A program made the position numbers and the translations under genes. From UBA4416 sp040387475 (GTDB lineage Bacteria > Bacteroidota > Bacteroidia > B-17B0 > Aurantibacillaceae): DNA of 64,000 bases. Of this stretch, positions 27,291-37,684 are shown one piece after another. The stretch spans positions 224,718 to 288,717 of the forward strand of contig JAZKDT010000018.1 in the NCBI GenBank assembly GCA_040387475.1. The letters run 5' to 3'. The stretch's first letter is position 1. Each line of letters starts with the position of its first letter. The notes under the pieces are model-generated. The model was not told the DNA's origin. It did not search any database and saw nothing but the letters and a program-made list of their open reading frames with translations.

Positions 27291-28229
27291 TTAAGCGGTT
27301 ACTGTGCTTAATACAGAGTTCATGCTTCTTACAGCTTCAGCACTCTTGGCAAATAATGCTTTTTCTTCGTCGTTTAAGTTGAAGTCAACAATTTTTTCCC
27401 AACCATTTTTACCAATAATTACAGGAACGCCCATGCAAATATCAGATTGTCCGTATTCGCCTTCTAGCATTACGCTGCAAGGAATTAATTTTTTCTGGTC
27501 GTTTAAGATACTGTCAACGATAGTTGCAACAGCTGCTCCCGGTGCATACCATGCAGATGTTCCTAACATACCTGTTAATGTTGCTCCGCCAACCATTGTG
27601 TCCGCTGCAACTTTTTTCAACGTATCAGCATTTAATGTTTGTGAAACCGGAACACCGTTATAGGTAGCTAAACGGGTTAAAGGAATCATAGTTGTATCAC
27701 CATGTCCGCCAATAACAACACCTTGCACATCACTTGCAGGCGCATTTAAAGCTTGTGATAAATAACAGTTGAAACGGGCACTATCTAAAGCGCCACCCAT
27801 ACCAATGATACGATTTTTAGGCAATTTACTTCCTTTTAATGCTAAATAAGTCATGGTATCCATCGGATTAGATACGATGATAATGATTGCATTAGGAGAA
27901 TGCTTTAATACATTTTCAGTTACAGTTTTAACAATTCCGGCATTAATCCCTATTAACTCTTCACGAGTCATACCCGGTTTACGTGGAATACCTGAAGTAA
28001 CAACAACTACATCGCTGTTAGCTGTTTTAGCATAATCATTAGTGCTGCCGCTAATGCGTGTATTGAATCCATTCAAAGATGCAGTTTGCATTAAATCCAA
28101 TGCTTTACCCTCTGCAAAATTTTCTTTAATATCTAAAATTACAACTTCACTTGCAATTCTTCTTTGTGCAATATATTCTGCACAGGTAGCGCCTACATTT
28201 CCGGCTCCGATAACTGATACTTTTGTCAT
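27291..28229 (-). CDS. mdh: Malate dehydrogenase
   Basis: A 312-residue NAD-dependent malate dehydrogenase of the LDH-like group. It has the Rossmann motif VIGAGNVGATCAEYIA, the mobile loop IPRKPGMTREELIGINAGIV with substrate-binding Arg residues (81 and 87 region), IIIIVSNPMDTMTYLA and the catalytic His in GGHGDTTMIPLTRLA (about 175). The Arg-containing substrate pocket favours malate/oxaloacetate over lactate. It works in the TCA cycle. It has its own terminator and lies downstream of gyrB. Confidence 0.95.
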   Translation of the reverse strand: MTKVSVIGAGNVGATCAEYIAQRRIASEVVILDIKENFAEGKALDLMQTASLNGFNTRISGSTNDYAKTANSDVVVVTSGIPRKPGMTREELIGINAGIVKTVTENVLKHSPNAIIIIVSNPMDTMTYLALKGSKLPKNRIIGMGGALDSARFNCYLSQALNAPASDVQGVVIGGHGDTTMIPLTRLATYNGVPVSQTLNADTLKKVAADTMVGGATLTGMLGTSAWYAPGAAVATIVDSILNDQKKLIPCSVMLEGEYGQSDICMGVPVIIGKNGWEKIVDFNLNDEEKALFAKSAEAVRSMNSVLSTVTA

Positions 28230-28284
28230 TTTAATTTATGTTTTTAATTTATAGTTTAAGTTGAAAAGATATTATGCCCCTAAA

Positions 28285-30243
28285 TTAAGCATCAATTTTC
28301 GCATATTTTGCATTTTGTTCAATGAATTCTCGGCGAGGAGGAACTTCATCACCCATTAACATAGCGAATACACGATCAGCTTCGGCAGCACTGTCAATAG
28401 TAACCTGGCGTAAGGTACGGCTTGAAGGATCCAAAGTAGTTTCCCACAACTGGATCGCGTTCATCTCTCCTAAACCTTTATATCGCTGAATGTTTACACT
28501 TTCCGGTTTATCGCCGCCAAGGATTTTAACCTGTTCGGCGCGGTCTGTTTCATTCCAGCAATATACTTGCTCCTTCCCTTTTTTCACCAGGTATAATGGA
28601 GGGGCCGCAATATACACATGTCCTTTTTCCACCAATTCTTTCATGTGACGGAAGAAGAAAGTAAGAATCAATGTTGTAATATGAGAACCATCCACATCAG
28701 CATCACACATGATCACCACTTTGTGATAGCGTAATTTATCCATGTTCAACGCGCGATCATCCTCTTTTGTACCGCGGAAAACACCTAATGCGGTAAAAAT
28801 ATTTTTGATCTCTTCATTCTCATAAATCTTATATTCCAACGCTTTTTCTACATTTAAAATCTTTCCCCTTAAAGGTAAAATGGCCTGGAAATCACGGTTA
28901 CGGCCTTGTTTAGCAGTTCCACCTGCGGAATCACCCTCTACCAAGAACAACTCACAAGCTAACGGATCATTATTAGCACAATCTGCTAATTTTCCCGGTA
29001 AACCGGAACCTGACATCACAGACTTACGTTGAACCATTTCACGGGCTTTACGAGCTGCGTGACGAGCCGTAGCGGCTAAAACCACTTTGTCAACAATTAA
29101 CCGGGCTTGTTTAGGATTTTCCTCCAGATAATTACTTAACGCTTCACTGATAGCAGAGTCAACTGCCCCTGTTACTTCGCTATTACCTAATTTAGTTTTA
29201 GTTTGTCCTTCAAATTGCGGTTCCTGAACTTTAACAGAAACCACAGCTGTTAAACCTTCTCTAAAGTCATCTCCACTGATTTCGAACTTAATATTTTTAA
29301 ATAGGCCGTTCTTTTCAGCATAGCTTTTTAATGTACGGGTTAACCCTCTACGGAAACCTGCTAAGTGAGTTCCGCCTTCGTGTGTGTTAATATTATTGAC
29401 ATAACTCTGAATACTTTCACTATAAGAGTGATTGTATAGCATGGCTACTTCAACCGGAATTCCGTTTTTCTCACCTTCGATGTGAATAACGTCATCCATT
29501 AATTTTTCTTTACCGCCATCAATGTATTGAACAAATTCTCTCAACCCTCCCTCACTATGAAATGTTTCTGAGTAAGAAGCTCCATTTTCGTCTTTTTGAC
29601 GATCGTCTAATAAATGGATAGTAATTCCTTTATTTAAAAAGGCCAATTCACGCATACGATTGGCTAAAGTGGCATAATTATACTCCCCAACTGTAAAAAT
29701 GCTTAAATCGGGCTGAAAAGTAACTATAGTACCTCTATCCGTTGTATCGCCAACCACTTTGGCCGGATACTGAGGAATTCCTTTTCTAAACTCCTGCATC
29801 GTAATTTTACCATCCCTGCCATGAACTTCAGCAATTAATGGATCAGATAATGCATTAACGCAACTTACCCCTACTCCATGTAAACCACCGGATACCTTAT
29901 AAGTATCTTTGTCAAATTTACCACCCGCATGTAAAACTGTCATTACAACCTCTAAAGCACTCACGCCCAATTTTGGATGAATACCCGTAGGAATACCACG
30001 ACCATTATCTTTTACACGAATCCCATTGCTTTCTAAAATAGTAACTGTTATTTGATCACAATGACCAGCTAATGCCTCATCAATTGAATTATCTACAACC
30101 TCATATACTAAATGATGTAACCCTTTTACACCAATATCGCCAATATACATGGCCGGTCTTTTTCGAACTGCCTCTAATCCCTCCAGTACTTGAATGTTAT
30201 CGGCACCATAATTTGTCTTGTCAATCGCTGTATTTTCTTCCAT
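28285..30243 (-). CDS. gyrB: DNA gyrase subunit B
   Basis: A 652-residue GyrB without the long E. coli insertion, as usual in this phylum. It shows the GHKL ATPase (VRKRPAMYIGDIGVKGLHHL, EVVDNSIDEALAGHCD, VKDNGRGIPTG, GLHGVGVSCVNAL), the Toprim domain (ELFLVEGDSAGGTAKQGR, with DADVDGSH as metal site) and the C-terminal QRYKGLGEMN. ParE is less likely because of the quinolone-region signature and end sequence, but the two are close paralogs. It would supercoil DNA with GyrA, encoded elsewhere. Confidence 0.95.
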   Translation of the reverse strand: MEENTAIDKTNYGADNIQVLEGLEAVRKRPAMYIGDIGVKGLHHLVYEVVDNSIDEALAGHCDQITVTILESNGIRVKDNGRGIPTGIHPKLGVSALEVVMTVLHAGGKFDKDTYKVSGGLHGVGVSCVNALSDPLIAEVHGRDGKITMQEFRKGIPQYPAKVVGDTTDRGTIVTFQPDLSIFTVGEYNYATLANRMRELAFLNKGITIHLLDDRQKDENGASYSETFHSEGGLREFVQYIDGGKEKLMDDVIHIEGEKNGIPVEVAMLYNHSYSESIQSYVNNINTHEGGTHLAGFRRGLTRTLKSYAEKNGLFKNIKFEISGDDFREGLTAVVSVKVQEPQFEGQTKTKLGNSEVTGAVDSAISEALSNYLEENPKQARLIVDKVVLAATARHAARKAREMVQRKSVMSGSGLPGKLADCANNDPLACELFLVEGDSAGGTAKQGRNRDFQAILPLRGKILNVEKALEYKIYENEEIKNIFTALGVFRGTKEDDRALNMDKLRYHKVVIMCDADVDGSHITTLILTFFFRHMKELVEKGHVYIAAPPLYLVKKGKEQVYCWNETDRAEQVKILGGDKPESVNIQRYKGLGEMNAIQLWETTLDPSSRTLRQVTIDSAAEADRVFAMLMGDEVPPRREFIEQNAKYAKIDA

Positions 30244-30278
30244 AAAATGTGAAATATTCTGATTAAGTATATAATCTT

Positions 30279-30311
30279 TAAATATACTGATTTTATTGGC
30301 AATTTGAGCAA
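30279..30311 (-). promoter_or_regulatory. Possible gyrB promoter
   Basis: On the minus strand TTG (30311-30309), 22 bases, then TATATTTA (30286-30279), one base off TAnnTTTG, 35 bases before the gyrB ATG. The rest of the 227-base divergent gap to the TerC gene shows no other clear signal. Confidence 0.3.
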
Positions 30312-30470
30312 TAAATTACCCGAATGTTACTAACAAATGTTAATAAAAAACAGTGAAAAAAAACACTAAAAAACTTCAAAAAATTTGTCAGTCTGCGAAG
30401 TGGTATTTCATCAAAATGAAGTAACAATTTTACTGTTTTTATTGTTACTTTTATCACCCAAAAAACTCTT

Positions 30471-31247
30471 ATGTCTGATATATTTTCTACCGAAGCTCTT
30501 TTAAGTTTGATCCCATTAACCCTAATGGAAATATTACTGGGTATAGATAATGTTATTTTCGTATCCATCGTTTTAAGCAGATTGGATAAGAGCAGAACTA
30601 AACAGGCAGGACTCATATGGATGGTAGTTGGTATTATTATGCGCTTACTTTTTTTATTTATTTTAGGATATTTGATCAAGGGAGAGCAAGAGTTATTTAA
30701 AATTTTTAATCATTCGGTAGCCTTAAAAGATATCATCATGCTTGCCGGGGGCCTGTTTTTACTGGTAAACTCAACACTTGAGATACATAATAAACTGGAA
30801 GGTGAAGATCCTGACGAACATTTAAACAAAGAAAAAAAGAAACCGGCTACTTTTAAATCCATTATCATACAGATGATCTTAATTGATATGGTATTTAGTA
30901 TTGATGGTGTTGTAACGGCCATTGGTATGGCCAACAATATTGTGATTATGATGATTGCTGTTATTATCAGTATGGCCGTTATGTTTTATTTTGCACCAAG
31001 GATATCGGCATTCATTCACAAACATCCTACTTTTAAAGTTCTGGCCCTTTCTTTCCTGGTTTTAATTGCTGTACTACTCGTAGTAGAAGGTGTACATGTG
31101 GATAAAGTAGAAATCCCTAAAGGATATATCTACTTTGCGATGGCATTTTCCTTTGCTGTGGAGCTCATTAATTTAAAAGTACGCAAGCAGCATCACCCGG
31201 TTGAATTGCGCTCGCCTACCCTAAAAGAAGACGAAGCTAAAAAATAG
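30471..31247 (+). CDS. TerC-family integral membrane protein
   Basis: A 258-residue protein with about 7 membrane helices. It carries the two TerC acidic motifs, MEILLGIDNVIFVSIV near the start and VFSIDGVVTAIGMAN at about 140, which form the proposed metal site. TerC/Alx members have been linked to manganese export and metalation of exported proteins, and to tellurite resistance. It is divergent from gyrB and stands alone; the tail is charged. Confidence 0.92.
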   Translation: MSDIFSTEALLSLIPLTLMEILLGIDNVIFVSIVLSRLDKSRTKQAGLIWMVVGIIMRLLFLFILGYLIKGEQELFKIFNHSVALKDIIMLAGGLFLLVNSTLEIHNKLEGEDPDEHLNKEKKKPATFKSIIIQMILIDMVFSIDGVVTAIGMANNIVIMMIAVIISMAVMFYFAPRISAFIHKHPTFKVLALSFLVLIAVLLVVEGVHVDKVEIPKGYIYFAMAFSFAVELINLKVRKQHHPVELRSPTLKEDEAKK

Positions 31248-31336
31248 TATATATAATAAGGTATACTTGAACCTGTTTCTGAAATCTTAAATCCTGTTAA
31301 ATATGAAAGTAAATGATTTATAGTTGAAATTTTATG

Positions 31337-31344
31337 TACTTTTG
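31337..31344 (+). promoter_or_regulatory. -7 box (TACTTTTG) of the efflux operon
   Basis: Exact TAnnTTTG match 9 bases before the ATG at 31354. It places transcription start downstream of the TTG at 31324 and so excludes that TTG as translation start. Confidence 0.5.
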
Positions 31345-31353
31345 TTGCTGAAA

Positions 31354-31707
31354 ATGAAATTAAACAGATCGACATATTTTTCTTTTTTCTTCCTGTTTTG
31401 CTTCTTAGCATCGTTTTCCGCCAATACGTACAGGAATATACAAGCTGTCCATTCCAAACATTCCGATAACACAAAGCATATCTCAGTTTCTTCCAAAGAA
31501 GAAAACAGCTGCTCTGATACCAATCTTCTATTCGAAGAAGTTGAAAATGAAACCGAAAATGATTTTCAGGCTCAGGTTTTTATTTTACCTTTTTTCATTT
31601 CGTATTTTCAATATGAGTTATTTCAACCGACACTCATTCCGGCTAAACCTTTAGCTGAAAAACAAACAAACCCTATTTACATTGCGGTTTGTAATTTCCG
31701 GATCTGA
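31354..31707 (+). CDS. Small exported protein heading the RND efflux operon
   Basis: A 117-residue protein starting at ATG 31354 (a longer frame from TTG 31324 is rejected because of the -7 box). It has a Phe-rich signal segment (YFSFFFLFCFLASFSA), a polar acidic middle with two His and one Cys, then a hydrophobic stretch (QVFILPFFISYFQYELF) and an end PIYIAVCNFRI. I do not know a named family. The same design is seen in the protein at 966, which precedes a TonB-dependent receptor. It may be a metal- or envelope-sensing accessory to the pump; this is inference. Confidence 0.55.
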   Translation: MKLNRSTYFSFFFLFCFLASFSANTYRNIQAVHSKHSDNTKHISVSSKEENSCSDTNLLFEEVENETENDFQAQVFILPFFISYFQYELFQPTLIPAKPLAEKQTNPIYIAVCNFRI

Positions 31708-31825
31708 TTTTTTTAAGTATGCTGGAGTCCTCTTCTGCATATTCCTTTATGGTGTATGATATTTAAGTATCGTATCCTTTTTTCAGTTATTTAATCATTT
31801 ATTGTATTGTAATCCCAAAACCATT

Positions 31826-32908
31826 ATGCGAAAAAATATCGTATTAATTGGCATGTGTGTAGTGTTATCCTACTCAAGCTGCCAACACGTCGAAAGTGAA
31901 AAAGAAGAAGAAACAACATTTTTAGTAACCAGTCCTTTAAAAAAAGACACGCTTATTACGAGAGATTATGTGTGCCAGATACATGCCATACAGCATATTG
32001 AATTAAGAGCCATGGAAAGAGGCTACCTGGAAAATATTTTTGTGGACGAAGGGCAATCGGTTAAAAAAGGGCAACAGATGTTTAAAATTATGCCGCAGTT
32101 ATATAATGCTGAATTACAAAAAGCTCAGGCCGAGACTAATTTCGCAGAAATAGAATATCAGAACACCAAGCAATTATCCGATAAAAACATTGTTTCGCCC
32201 AATGAGTTGGCGCTGGCTAAGGCTAAATTGGATAAAGCCAAAGCAGAACAGTCGCTTGCCCAGACCCATTTACAATTTACCGACATTAGGGCACCTTTCG
32301 ATGGTATTATGGATCATTTTCAGGTACGTCTTGGAAGCATGATAAACGAAGGCGACCTGTTAACGACGCTTTCAGATAACAGTCAGATGTGGGTTTATTT
32401 TAATGTTCCTGAAGCGGAGTATTTGAACTACAAAAACCACGCAACCGAAGAAAATTTATTGAAAGTAAATTTACTAATGGCAAATAATCAAATGTTTGAG
32501 TATCCTGGAGAAGTGAAAGCAATTGAAGCGGATTTCAACAATGAGACTGGAAATATTGCGTTTAGAGCTACGTTTCCCAATCCAAAAGGGTTATTAAGAC
32601 ACGGCGAAACAGGTAATATTCAAATGGGAATTCAATTAAAAAATGCAATTATTATCCCACAAAAAGCGACGTTTGAAGTTCTTGAAAAAAAGTTTGTATA
32701 TGTAATCGACAAAGACAATAAGATTAAGTCGAGAGAAATTACTGTTGCTGCAGAATTACCGCATATTTTTATTGTTAGCAAAGGCCTTAAAGAAAATGAC
32801 AAAATTCTTCTTGAAGGGTTACGCCAAGTGGAGGAAAACGAAAAAATAGATTACAAGTTCGTAATCCCGGACTCCGTAATTTCCCATTTAAATTTATATG
32901 CTGAATAA
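31826..32908 (+). CDS. RND efflux periplasmic adaptor, lipoprotein (AcrA/MexA family)
   Basis: A 360-residue adaptor. The start at ATG 31826 gives a lipoprotein signal (MRKNIVLIGMCVVLSYSSC, Cys 19). The AcrA order is visible: barrel-sandwich half (YLENIFVDEGQSVKKGQQMF), alpha-hairpin coiled coil (about 90-150, ELALAKAKLDKAKAEQSLAQ), second lipoyl half (IRAPFDGIMDHFQV) and beta-barrel/membrane-proximal domains. It joins the RND pump to the outer-membrane channel encoded downstream. It lies 23 bases before the pump gene. Confidence 0.93.
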   Translation: MRKNIVLIGMCVVLSYSSCQHVESEKEEETTFLVTSPLKKDTLITRDYVCQIHAIQHIELRAMERGYLENIFVDEGQSVKKGQQMFKIMPQLYNAELQKAQAETNFAEIEYQNTKQLSDKNIVSPNELALAKAKLDKAKAEQSLAQTHLQFTDIRAPFDGIMDHFQVRLGSMINEGDLLTTLSDNSQMWVYFNVPEAEYLNYKNHATEENLLKVNLLMANNQMFEYPGEVKAIEADFNNETGNIAFRATFPNPKGLLRHGETGNIQMGIQLKNAIIIPQKATFEVLEKKFVYVIDKDNKIKSREITVAAELPHIFIVSKGLKENDKILLEGLRQVEENEKIDYKFVIPDSVISHLNLYAE

Positions 32909-32931
32909 TCTATCACTAAAAAATAAAAAAT

Positions 32932-35900
32932 ATGTTTAGTAAATTTATACGCCGACCGGTATTTGCTATTGTGATATCGATCGTCATCATCTTTCTAGGT
33001 TCGTTGGCAATTAAGCAACTTCCTATTTCGCAATTTCCAGATATTGCGCCTACGACTGTAAATATATTTATAGCCTATCCCGGATCCAGTGCAGACGTAT
33101 TGGTGAAATCTACTCTGATCACATTGGAACAGGCCATCAATGGTGTACAGGATATGCGGTATATCGCAACTGACGCAACCAGTGCCGGTGAGGCTACGAT
33201 GCGTATCATTTTCGAGCCAGGTACAGATCCAAACGATGCCGTTATCAGGGTAAAAACGAGGGTAGATCAGGTTATGCCTCTTTTACCTGAACTGGTACAA
33301 CGTGAAGGAGTTATTATCACGCCTATTCAGCCAAGTATGTTGATGTATGTAAATCTTTATTCAACCACAAAAAGCATGGATGAAAAATTTTTATTCAATT
33401 ATGCTACTGTAAATATGATCCGTGAAATTCAAAGGATCAAAGGTGTGGCAAGGGCACAAATATTGGGTAGCCGGAGATACGCTATGCGTGTATGGTTAAA
33501 CCCTGAGCGTATGCGTGCTTATAAAATTTCTGTAGAAGAAGTGATGGATGCGATTAGCGAACAAAGTATCATTGGTCGTCCTGGCAGGATAGGACAGAGT
33601 TCGGGAATTGCCGCACAATCGTTAGAATATGTGCTCACCTATAAAGGAAGGTTCAACAAACCCGAAGAGTATGAAGGTATTATTATTCGCGCTAACGCTG
33701 AAGGTGAAAGTATTCACCTGCGGGATATTGCAACCGTAGAATTAGGCAGTGAATTTTTTGATATTTATTCAAATCTTAACGGGAATGCTTCTTCAGCAAT
33801 TGTGTTAAAGCAAAATTATGGGAGTAATGCCAGTGATGTAATTGCAGAAGTTAAAACGACACTGGAAGAGATGAAAAAATCTTTTCCTCCTGGTCTGGAT
33901 TATAAAATCAGCTATGATGTTTCTCAATTCCTCGACGCATCTATCGAACAGGTAATTGACACGCTGCGTGATGCATTTATACTGGTTGCTTTGGTTGTTT
34001 TTATATTTCTGGGCGACTGGCGCTCAACATTGATACCAATTCTGGCTGTTCCAATATCATTGATTGGAGCATTTTTTGTTATCCAGTTTTTTGGAATTTC
34101 AATCAACCTGGTAACACTTTTCGCACTGGTGCTTGCTATTGGTATTGTGGTAGATGATGCCATTGTCGTCGTCGAGGCCGTGCATGCAAAATTTGATGAA
34201 GATCCAAATATCTCTCCTTATAATGCAGTAAGGAAAGTACTTGGTGAGATCAGCGGCGCTATTATCGCTATCACATTTGTAATGGTGTCAGTGTTCGTTC
34301 CTATCTCCTTCATGTCGGGTCCTGTGGGTACATTTTATCGTCAGTTTTCCATTACAATGGCAAGCTCAATTGTAATTTCAGCGTTAATTGCTCTTACACT
34401 TACACCTGTATTATGTGCGATGCTTTTAAAAAATCATCATGGGCATCCAAAAAAGAAAAACATACTGACAAGATCACTTGACGGTTTCAACAGAGGGTTT
34501 GAAAAATTGACAGGAAAATATGTTTGGCTGCTAAAATTAATTGTTCACAGGAGAACAGTTACCTTTACAATATTGATCATATTTTGCGCGGGAATTTATT
34601 ATGAAAGTCAGGTTGTGCCCTCAGGTTTTATTCCTAATGAGGATCAGGGTACTATCTATGCCATCATTCAAACGCCTCCAGGTTCTACACTTGAAAAAAC
34701 CAACGAGGTGTCGCAGAGACTTCAGAAAATTTGTGAAAAAATTGATGGAGTTGAATCAGTTTCCTCATTGGCAGGATATGAGATTATGACAGAAGGACGA
34801 GGATCCAATGCCGGTACTTGTCTGATCAATCTCAAAAATTGGTCGGAACGCCATCATACCGTAAAAGAGGTGATGGAAGAGCTGGAAGCAAAAACAAGGG
34901 GGCTTGGAGCTATTGTTGAATTCTTTGAACCACCCGCAATACCCGGTTTCGGTACATCCGGGGGATTTTCTATGCGTTTACTGGATAAAAATACCGAAAC
35001 GGATTACCAGGAGTTTGACAAAATAAATAAGGAGTTTATGAATAACCTGAGTAAACGAAAAGAGCTCACTGGTTTGTTTACATTTTTCGCAGCCAATTAT
35101 CCTCAGTACGAGTTAGAAATAGATAACAACCTGGCCATGCAAAAGGGAGTATCTATTGGAAAGGCAATGGAAAACCTGAATATATTGATAGGAAGTACAT
35201 ATGAACAAGGTTTTATTAAGTTCAACCAGTTTTTTAAAGTATATGTTCAGTCAGATCCGAAATTCAGACGACTTCCTTCTGATCTTTTAAATCTGTATGT
35301 AAAAAATGATCGTGGAGAAATGGTACCTTATTCATCCTTTATGAAACTTATTAAAGGACAGGGGCCAAATGAGATTACCCGTTTCAATTTGTATAACTCA
35401 GCCGCTATCCAGGGTCTTCCTGCTAAAGGATATACTACTGCCGACGCTATACAGGCGATACGGGAAGTGTCTGCCAAGACTTTACCCAAAGGCTACGATA
35501 TCGCTTTTGAAGGACTTTCGTACGATGAATCGAGAAGGGGCAATGAGGCGCTTTATGTCTTCCTTATCGTATTAATGTTTGTGTATTTTGTATTGGCTGC
35601 ACAGTACGAAAGCTTTCTCATTCCATTTGCTGTTGTATTATCGCTCCCGGTTGGGGTATTTGGTTCGTTTTTAGTGCTGAAGCTAATGGGGCTCGAAAAC
35701 AATATTTACGCCCAGGTCGGATTGATTATGTTGGTAGGTTTATTAGGGAAGAATGCCGTATTAATCGTAGAATTTGCTATTCAAAAACGACAACAGGGAG
35801 AAACCATTATCAATGCTGCTATTGAAGGAGCAAAAGTCCGTTTCAGACCGATTTTAATGACGTCATTTGCCTTTGTTGCCGGATTAATTCCATTGGTTCT

Positions 35901-36141
35901 TGCACATGGAGCCGGCGCTATAGGAAACCGCACCATTGGTGCATCCGCATTGGGTGGGATGTTATTCGGAACCATTTTCGGCGTTATTATCATACCCGGA
36001 TTATACTACATATTTGCCAAACTGGCCGATGGGCGTCAACTCATTAAATACGAAGATGAGAGTAGTTTAACTGAGGGCTTAGTTCATAATATAGATGATT
36101 TTCCAACAACTGAAGACGATAATGAAAATGAAGAAAAATAA
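32932..36141 (+). CDS. RND multidrug efflux pump, inner-membrane subunit (HAE1/AcrB-like)
   Basis: A 1069-residue RND permease of normal length with 12 membrane helices and two large periplasmic loops. It starts MFSKFIRRPVFAIVISIVII, has GIVVDDAIVVVEAVHAKF in TM4 with the proton-relay Asp pair, and VGLLGKNAVLIVEFAIQ in TM10 with the Lys. HAE1 (organic compound) rather than heavy-metal type is supported by the N-terminal PTTVNIFIAYPGSSADVL. The acidic tail (TTEDDNENEEK) overlaps the start of the outer-membrane channel gene. Substrates unknown. Confidence 0.95.
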   Translation: MFSKFIRRPVFAIVISIVIIFLGSLAIKQLPISQFPDIAPTTVNIFIAYPGSSADVLVKSTLITLEQAINGVQDMRYIATDATSAGEATMRIIFEPGTDPNDAVIRVKTRVDQVMPLLPELVQREGVIITPIQPSMLMYVNLYSTTKSMDEKFLFNYATVNMIREIQRIKGVARAQILGSRRYAMRVWLNPERMRAYKISVEEVMDAISEQSIIGRPGRIGQSSGIAAQSLEYVLTYKGRFNKPEEYEGIIIRANAEGESIHLRDIATVELGSEFFDIYSNLNGNASSAIVLKQNYGSNASDVIAEVKTTLEEMKKSFPPGLDYKISYDVSQFLDASIEQVIDTLRDAFILVALVVFIFLGDWRSTLIPILAVPISLIGAFFVIQFFGISINLVTLFALVLAIGIVVDDAIVVVEAVHAKFDEDPNISPYNAVRKVLGEISGAIIAITFVMVSVFVPISFMSGPVGTFYRQFSITMASSIVISALIALTLTPVLCAMLLKNHHGHPKKKNILTRSLDGFNRGFEKLTGKYVWLLKLIVHRRTVTFTILIIFCAGIYYESQVVPSGFIPNEDQGTIYAIIQTPPGSTLEKTNEVSQRLQKICEKIDGVESVSSLAGYEIMTEGRGSNAGTCLINLKNWSERHHTVKEVMEELEAKTRGLGAIVEFFEPPAIPGFGTSGGFSMRLLDKNTETDYQEFDKINKEFMNNLSKRKELTGLFTFFAANYPQYELEIDNNLAMQKGVSIGKAMENLNILIGSTYEQGFIKFNQFFKVYVQSDPKFRRLPSDLLNLYVKNDRGEMVPYSSFMKLIKGQGPNEITRFNLYNSAAIQGLPAKGYTTADAIQAIREVSAKTLPKGYDIAFEGLSYDESRRGNEALYVFLIVLMFVYFVLAAQYESFLIPFAVVLSLPVGVFGSFLVLKLMGLENNIYAQVGLIMLVGLLGKNAVLIVEFAIQKRQQGETIINAAIEGAKVRFRPILMTSFAFVAGLIPLVLAHGAGAIGNRTIGASALGGMLFGTIFGVIIIPGLYYIFAKLADGRQLIKYEDESSLTEGLVHNIDDFPTTEDDNENEEK

Positions 36142-37561
36142 AATTTGGTTATACTTTGGGATAGCTGGTCTATCCCTTATGTATACAGCTTGCATAGGAC
36201 CAGGCGCTATAAAAAGAGCTGAAAATAAAACGGTTCCTACAAGTTATAACGGAAGCAAAGATACGCTCAATACGGGTAGATTAAAATGGAACTCTGTTTT
36301 TACAGATCAAAATTTAATTTCACTGATTGATACAGCGTTAAAAAACAACCAGGAACTAAATATCCTAATGCAGGAAATCAGCATTTCTAAAAATGACGTG
36401 CGAGCCAAAAAAGGGTTATACCTTCCGGTTTTAGAAGCAGGTGTTGGAGCCGGACTTGAAAAATCCAGCCGCTATACAAGTAAAGGTGCCGCCGATGAAG
36501 CTATTGATATTGTTCCCGGGAAAAAAAATCCAATCCCTTTAGCTGATTACGGATTTGGAGTTAACATTTCGTGGGAAATTGATATCTGGGGCAAACTACG
36601 AAATGCTAAAAAAGCTGCTATGTATAAATATCTGTCGTCCATTGACGGCAAAAATTTTATGGTCACACATTTGGTAGCGGAAATTTCTAACTCTTATTTT
36701 GAATTGTTAGCATTAGATAACCAATTAGATATCCTGAAAAAAAATATCGAACTGTATCAAAATTCACTGGAAATTGTAAAATTGGAAAAAAGTGCAGCGC
36801 GGGTAACTGAGTTAGCTGTTCGAAGATTTGAAGCAGAGGTTCTCAAAAACCAAAGCCGGCAATATTATATTGAACAACAGATAACAGAAACAGAAAATCG
36901 CATTAATTTCTTAGTGGGAAGATTTCCTCAGCCGGTCGCCAGAAACTCGGGATCATTTATCGAGCTAAAATTAGATTCAATTCATTCGGGCATCCCGTCC
37001 CAACTTTTAGACAACAGACCGGATATCAGAAAAGCCGAACGAGAGCTCATAGCGGCAAAACTGGATGTGAGATCAACTAAAGCGGAATTTTATCCGACAC
37101 TAAAGATCACTGCAGGTGGGGGTTACAATGCATTCAATCCTCATTACCTGATTGAAACGCCTTTGTCATTAGTGTACAATTTAGCGGGAAATTTGGTGGC
37201 GCCTCTGATTAATAGAAACGTCATTAAAGCGAATTATTATTCTGCTACTTCAAAACAGGTACAGGCAATTTACAACTATGAGCGCTCCATTTTAAATGCG
37301 CACATAGAGGTTTCCAATCAAATTTCTAATATCAGTAACCTCAAAAAAAGTTATGATCTGAAAACCAAACAGGTTCTGGCATTAAATGAATCGATTGAAA
37401 TCTCTAATACGTTATTTAAATCGGCTCGTGCAGATTATATGGAAGTATTATTGACCCAGCGTGACGCCTTGGAATCACGTTTTGAATTGATCGAAACAAA
37501 AAAACAACAAATGAATGCAATGGTTCACATCTTTGAAGCATTAGGTGGTGGTTGGAGATAA
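36122..37561 (+). CDS. Outer-membrane efflux channel lipoprotein (NodT/OprM family)
   Basis: A 479-residue TolC-like protein. ATG 36122 or 36128 gives a lipoprotein signal ending LSLMYTAC; both overlap the end of the pump gene by 14-20 bases, a sign of translational coupling. Two OEP repeats follow (about 60-240 and 270-470), with the typical DYGFGVNISWEIDIWGKLRN and LLDNRPDIRKAERELIAAKLDV motifs. It completes the tripartite pump. The 120 bases to the next (convergent) gene show no clear terminator. Confidence 0.92.
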   Translation: MKMKKNKIWLYFGIAGLSLMYTACIGPGAIKRAENKTVPTSYNGSKDTLNTGRLKWNSVFTDQNLISLIDTALKNNQELNILMQEISISKNDVRAKKGLYLPVLEAGVGAGLEKSSRYTSKGAADEAIDIVPGKKNPIPLADYGFGVNISWEIDIWGKLRNAKKAAMYKYLSSIDGKNFMVTHLVAEISNSYFELLALDNQLDILKKNIELYQNSLEIVKLEKSAARVTELAVRRFEAEVLKNQSRQYYIEQQITETENRINFLVGRFPQPVARNSGSFIELKLDSIHSGIPSQLLDNRPDIRKAERELIAAKLDVRSTKAEFYPTLKITAGGGYNAFNPHYLIETPLSLVYNLAGNLVAPLINRNVIKANYYSATSKQVQAIYNYERSILNAHIEVSNQISNISNLKKSYDLKTKQVLALNESIEISNTLFKSARADYMEVLLTQRDALESRFELIETKKQQMNAMVHIFEALGGGWR

Positions 37562-37684
37562 CAACCTTAACCACTAAAGAAGCTTGCTAGCCTTGGTTGA
37601 CATGATCGACATTTTTATTTCATAGTTTTTATGCCGACTATAGAGACTAAGGTTTAGCAAGACCATTGCATGCTAAAGTATCAT

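Noticed and set aside
30293..30679. Minus-strand frame of 128 codons between gyrB and the TerC gene
   Set aside because: It overlaps the TerC start and the divergent promoter region, and its composition is not protein-like.
31324..31353. Longer N-terminus of the small exported protein from TTG 31324
   Set aside because: It would include the TACTTTTG promoter box and add residues before a normal signal peptide.
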